A stretch of 17,443 nucleotides of DNA from JAZLIL01 sp045617405 (GTDB lineage Bacteria > Bacillota > Clostridia > Lachnospirales > Lachnospiraceae): positions 1 through 17,443 of the forward strand of contig JAZLIL010000165.1 of NCBI GenBank assembly GCA_045617405.1. The letters are read 5' to 3'. Position numbers and translations under genes: made by a program. Below, piece by piece: positions 15,622-17,443 of the stretch. The number at the start of each line of letters is the position of its first letter. Position 1 is the stretch's first letter. The notes under the pieces are model-generated. The model was given only the letters and a program-made list of their open reading frames with translations, was not told where the DNA came from and did not search any database.

Positions 15622-15626
15622 AACGT

Positions 15627-15631
15627 CCTCC
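15627..15631 (-). promoter_or_regulatory. Ribosome binding site that fixes the start of the TIR-like protein
   Basis: GGAGG lies 5 nt ahead of the ATG at 15621. The in-frame TTG at 15633 lies upstream of, and adjoining, this site and cannot use it. Confidence 0.85.
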
Positions 15632-15710
15632 AACGCATCTTATATAACGTATATCGGGTTTTCACCGATTCTCATCATCACTTTATATAAAAATAAATAG
15701 AAACAGTTTT

Positions 15711-15731
15711 AAAAAACTTCGCAGCGAAGCC
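15711..15731 (-). terminator. Probable intrinsic terminator after the glycoside hydrolase
   Basis: On the minus strand, CTTCG-CTG-CGAAG (15717-15729) is extended by two possible G-U pairs and followed by six T (15711-15716). The stem is short. It lies beyond the 57-bp repeats. I found no good promoter for the downstream TIR-like gene between here and 15632, so readthrough is possible. An ATCGG/CCGAT inverted repeat (15653-15669) is also present. Confidence 0.5.
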
Positions 15732-15749
15732 TTTCCGCAGTTTTCTTTG

Positions 15750-15922
15750 TTACTGCCGGCCCCGGCTTCCGAGTTTATCGACATCGCAGAGACTAACAGC
15801 ATTCCACTACTGCCGGTTCCTGCTTCCGAGCTTATCGACATCGCAGAGACTAACAGCATTCCACTACTGCCGGCCCCTGCTTCCAAGCTTATCGACATCG
15901 TAGATGCCTGCAGCATTCCACA
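15750..15922 (-). repeat. Triplicated 57-bp 3' end of the glycoside hydrolase gene
   Basis: Three adjacent 57-bp units lie at 15866-15922 (inside the gene), 15809-15865 and 15752-15808. The first encodes the last 19 residues of the protein. The other two lie beyond the TAG stop at 15866-15864 and stay in frame: each reads WNAVSLCDVDKLGSR, then NRQ or GRQ, then a stop (TAG at 15809-15807, TAA at 15752-15750). The two downstream units are more like each other than like the coding unit (AVSLC against AAGIY), whereas DVDKLGSR is the same in all three. Confidence 0.95.
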
Positions 15923-17237
15923 ACAGCCATCCCGTATATCCGACATCATAGACTGCATCAATCTGACTGCAGACCTGATCGCTGCCGTAGGTGATGTGAC
16001 CTTTTACCCATGTTGCAGTAAAATCCTGCAGCCACGGCCGAACAATGGCCTTGTTATCAGAGACATCTATCATGCTGAGTGCTTTTCTCGAATCCTGCAT
16101 TGCACTGTAAATCAGCTCATAGGGATGTGCATCGGGTACGTCGAGATTGTAATAGCCGGCACCGTAGTGTGACGGATAAACCATCGGGCAGATGTAATCG
16201 AGATACATTGACATGTACTTATAGCTCTGTCCGACTATTGATGCATCGACAGTACTTGATATGATTGCACCGTAAACATCGGCCGAAACAAAAACTCCCT
16301 CAGGCTTAAGCTTTTCGCAAAGACTCTTCACCCCCTCGGTGATAACCTGAATCTTCGTCATATCCTCTGTCTCACCGAAATCCGCATCCTTCATTCCCGA
16401 ATCGCTCGAAAATCTGATGTAATCGTAATTTATCTCATCAAACCCCGCCTCTACACAGGCTTTTGAAAGCTCATAGATGTAATCCCACGAACGGCTGTCG
16501 TAGGGATTGAGCCACGAATATCCGGCGTTATCAACGTAGACAGACCCGTCTGTCAGTTTGACCGCAATCTCGGGGCAGTAAGCGCAGGCGATGCTGTCTC
16601 TGAAGGATACAATTCTGGCAACGCAGTAGACGCCGTGCTCCTTAAGCTTTCTGATGAGCGCAGGCATATCCTTTATCGTCGAACGTGCAGCGCCCGATTC
16701 TTCGGCAATCTTCACGCCCGTATCAAAGGAAGTATAACCGTAATCATCCTTAACATCAATAACCACAGTATTCAGGTCTGTGGTATCCATCATTTCAATT
16801 ATCCTGTCAAAATCTCTTTCGAGATTAATGTACCTTATGTAAAGCCCCTTTGCATCGACACGTTCTCTGTTGTCAACAAAATCCGGCATCCAACGGTCAA
16901 TGTCGTAATCGGTGTTGACGGGCTTTTCCTCAATCTCCCGGTCGGGAAACCATGTCGGCGGCATCCCTGCTGTCTTCAGAACGCCTCCCGCATCCACCTC
17001 GTAATCGGAGGCTTCAGTCTGATAATCGGCGCCCTGCATCACCTCGGCTTTTACGTCATCTGCCGCCTTTCTTGCACCTCTGATGCCGCCGGCTATCTGC
17101 CTCGATACGGCGTATACTGCTGCACCTGTAATACCCGCAAGCAGTATTATTGCAAGTGCCAGAAATATTCTCTTCTTTCTGCGGCTTCTCTCACTCACGG
17201 TGGGAAAATGCAGATACATATCGTCTTTCTTCTTCAT
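15864..17237 (-). CDS. Membrane-anchored putative glycoside hydrolase (DUF4015-like)
   Basis: This is a 457-residue protein with a short basic cytoplasmic N-terminus, one transmembrane helix (23-44) and an extracellular linker (45-125). A TIM-barrel domain (about 130-450) resembles the putative glycoside hydrolase family DUF4015 (PF13200). Recognisable strands are KGLYIRYINLERDFDRII, LNTVVIDVKDDYGYTSF, FDEINYDYIRF (266-276), FVSADVYGA and YICPMVYPSHY (348-358), with GYTGWLLWNAAG at the last strand. Acidic residues in the DEINYDYIRF strand are the likely active-site candidates by position, but the sugar substrate is unknown. No good ribosome binding site precedes ATG 17237. ATG 17219 has a weak AAGAAAG and is an alternative, leaving a six-residue shorter tail. 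The last 19 codons are triplicated in frame past the stop. Confidence 0.85.
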   Translation of the reverse strand: MKKKDDMYLHFPTVSERSRRKKRIFLALAIILLAGITGAAVYAVSRQIAGGIRGARKAADDVKAEVMQGADYQTEASDYEVDAGGVLKTAGMPPTWFPDREIEEKPVNTDYDIDRWMPDFVDNRERVDAKGLYIRYINLERDFDRIIEMMDTTDLNTVVIDVKDDYGYTSFDTGVKIAEESGAARSTIKDMPALIRKLKEHGVYCVARIVSFRDSIACAYCPEIAVKLTDGSVYVDNAGYSWLNPYDSRSWDYIYELSKACVEAGFDEINYDYIRFSSDSGMKDADFGETEDMTKIQVITEGVKSLCEKLKPEGVFVSADVYGAIISSTVDASIVGQSYKYMSMYLDYICPMVYPSHYGAGYYNLDVPDAHPYELIYSAMQDSRKALSMIDVSDNKAIVRPWLQDFTATWVKGHITYGSDQVCSQIDAVYDVGYTGWLLWNAAGIYDVDKLGSRGRQ

Positions 17238-17248
17238 CTTAATTTCAT

Positions 17249-17278
17249 ATCATATAAAGAGCTTGTATTCCCTGTCAC
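17249..17278 (-). promoter_or_regulatory. Possible promoter of the glycoside hydrolase gene
   Basis: On the minus strand, GTGACA (17273-17278), an 18-nt spacer and TATGAT (17249-17254). If used, it leaves only a few nucleotides before ATG 17237, which would favour the start at 17219. An inverted repeat GGCGGA/TCCGCC (17299-17316) lies just upstream but has no T-run. Confidence 0.35.
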
Positions 17279-17331
17279 CGGCTCTTCCATGTCAGTGCGG
17301 CGGACACTCTTCCGCCTCCGCAGACTCTTTC

Positions 17332-17443
17332 CTATCTTCGCAGCAGACACTGTTCGATTGCCTCCGGTGTCATGGTACGCGTTTCCTTATTATCATACTT
17401 GCAAAGCTGCCTCTTAAGCTTGTTCATGATGTTAATGACATTG
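17332..17443 (-). CDS. C-terminal end of an unidentified gene
   Basis: A frame open from the window edge for 36 codons ends in TAG at 17334-17332. It reads KLKRQLCKYDNKETRTMTPE, then AIEQCLLRR, and is basic and probably helical. The other two minus-strand frames are closed early. I do not recognise a family. The 94-bp gap to the glycoside hydrolase and the shared strand fit an upstream gene, but 36 open codons alone can arise by chance. Confidence 0.45.
   Translation of the reverse strand, partial: NVINIMNKLKRQLCKYDNKETRTMTPEAIEQCLLRR

Noticed and set aside
15683..15961. 92-residue minus-strand frame with three 19-residue repeats (SAMSIS-type)
   Set aside because: It is the alternative reading of the 57-bp repeat, which stays open because the period is a multiple of three; it starts inside the glycoside hydrolase without a ribosome binding site.
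17299..17316. Terminator between the right-edge gene and the glycoside hydrolase
   Set aside because: The GGCGGA/TCCGCC hairpin is not followed by a T-run on either strand.
16635..17417. 260-residue plus-strand open frame
   Set aside because: It lies antisense to the glycoside hydrolase, has no ribosome binding site, and its translation shows no family motifs; the opposite strand encodes a clear protein.

Overview
This window looks like chromosomal DNA of a low-to-moderate GC Clostridia bacterium, most likely Lachnospiraceae. The pointers are a single-chain glycyl-tRNA synthetase, the era-recO-glyQS gene order, strong GGAGG ribosome binding sites, several near-consensus sigma-A promoters, an M16C peptidase of the presequence-protease type, a MecA adaptor and a zinc-ribbon/TIR-like protein. 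The family-level assignment is inference. I saw no tRNA, rRNA, transposase, phage gene or CRISPR array.

Layout. At 1-5420, on the minus strand and read right to left, are an M16C metallopeptidase, era (ribosome-assembly GTPase), recO (recombinational repair) and the start of glyQS. At 5581-5982, on the plus strand, a small cold-shock protein gene has its own promoter and ends in a strong bidirectional hairpin terminator. At 6109-6538, minus strand, is a one-domain PilZ protein with its own promoter. At 6797-10629, minus strand, is an apparent operon of a lipoprotein N-acetylmuramoyl-L-alanine amidase, trkA and trkH, which pairs cell-wall hydrolysis with potassium uptake. galE (10840-11853) diverges from it and converges on mecA (11898-12554) at a shared hairpin. 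At 12616-15621 is a 1001-residue membrane protein with an N-terminal zinc ribbon, a TPR-like segment, a degenerate TIR-like domain, a long acidic linker and two C-terminal transmembrane segments. At 15864-17237 is a membrane-anchored putative glycoside hydrolase (DUF4015-like), and at the right edge lies the tail of an unidentified gene.

The most unusual thing is not a protein. Five minus-strand genes or gene ends are followed, at or close to the stop codon, by short direct repeats of unrelated sequence and different period: 24 bp copies 67 bp apart after recO, a copy of the last 8-9 codons of era after era, four and a half 49-bp units after the M16 gene, a 29-bp spaced pair after pilZ, and a degenerate 26-bp array after trkH. 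The clearest case is a sixth: the last 19 codons of the glycoside hydrolase, stop included, occur three times in tandem (57-bp period), in frame. The gene therefore carries two spare copies of its own C-terminus behind its TAG. This suggests that gene 3' ends in this genome repeatedly undergo local tandem duplication.

All functional calls come from reading motifs and from family knowledge. No database search or folding calculation was run.
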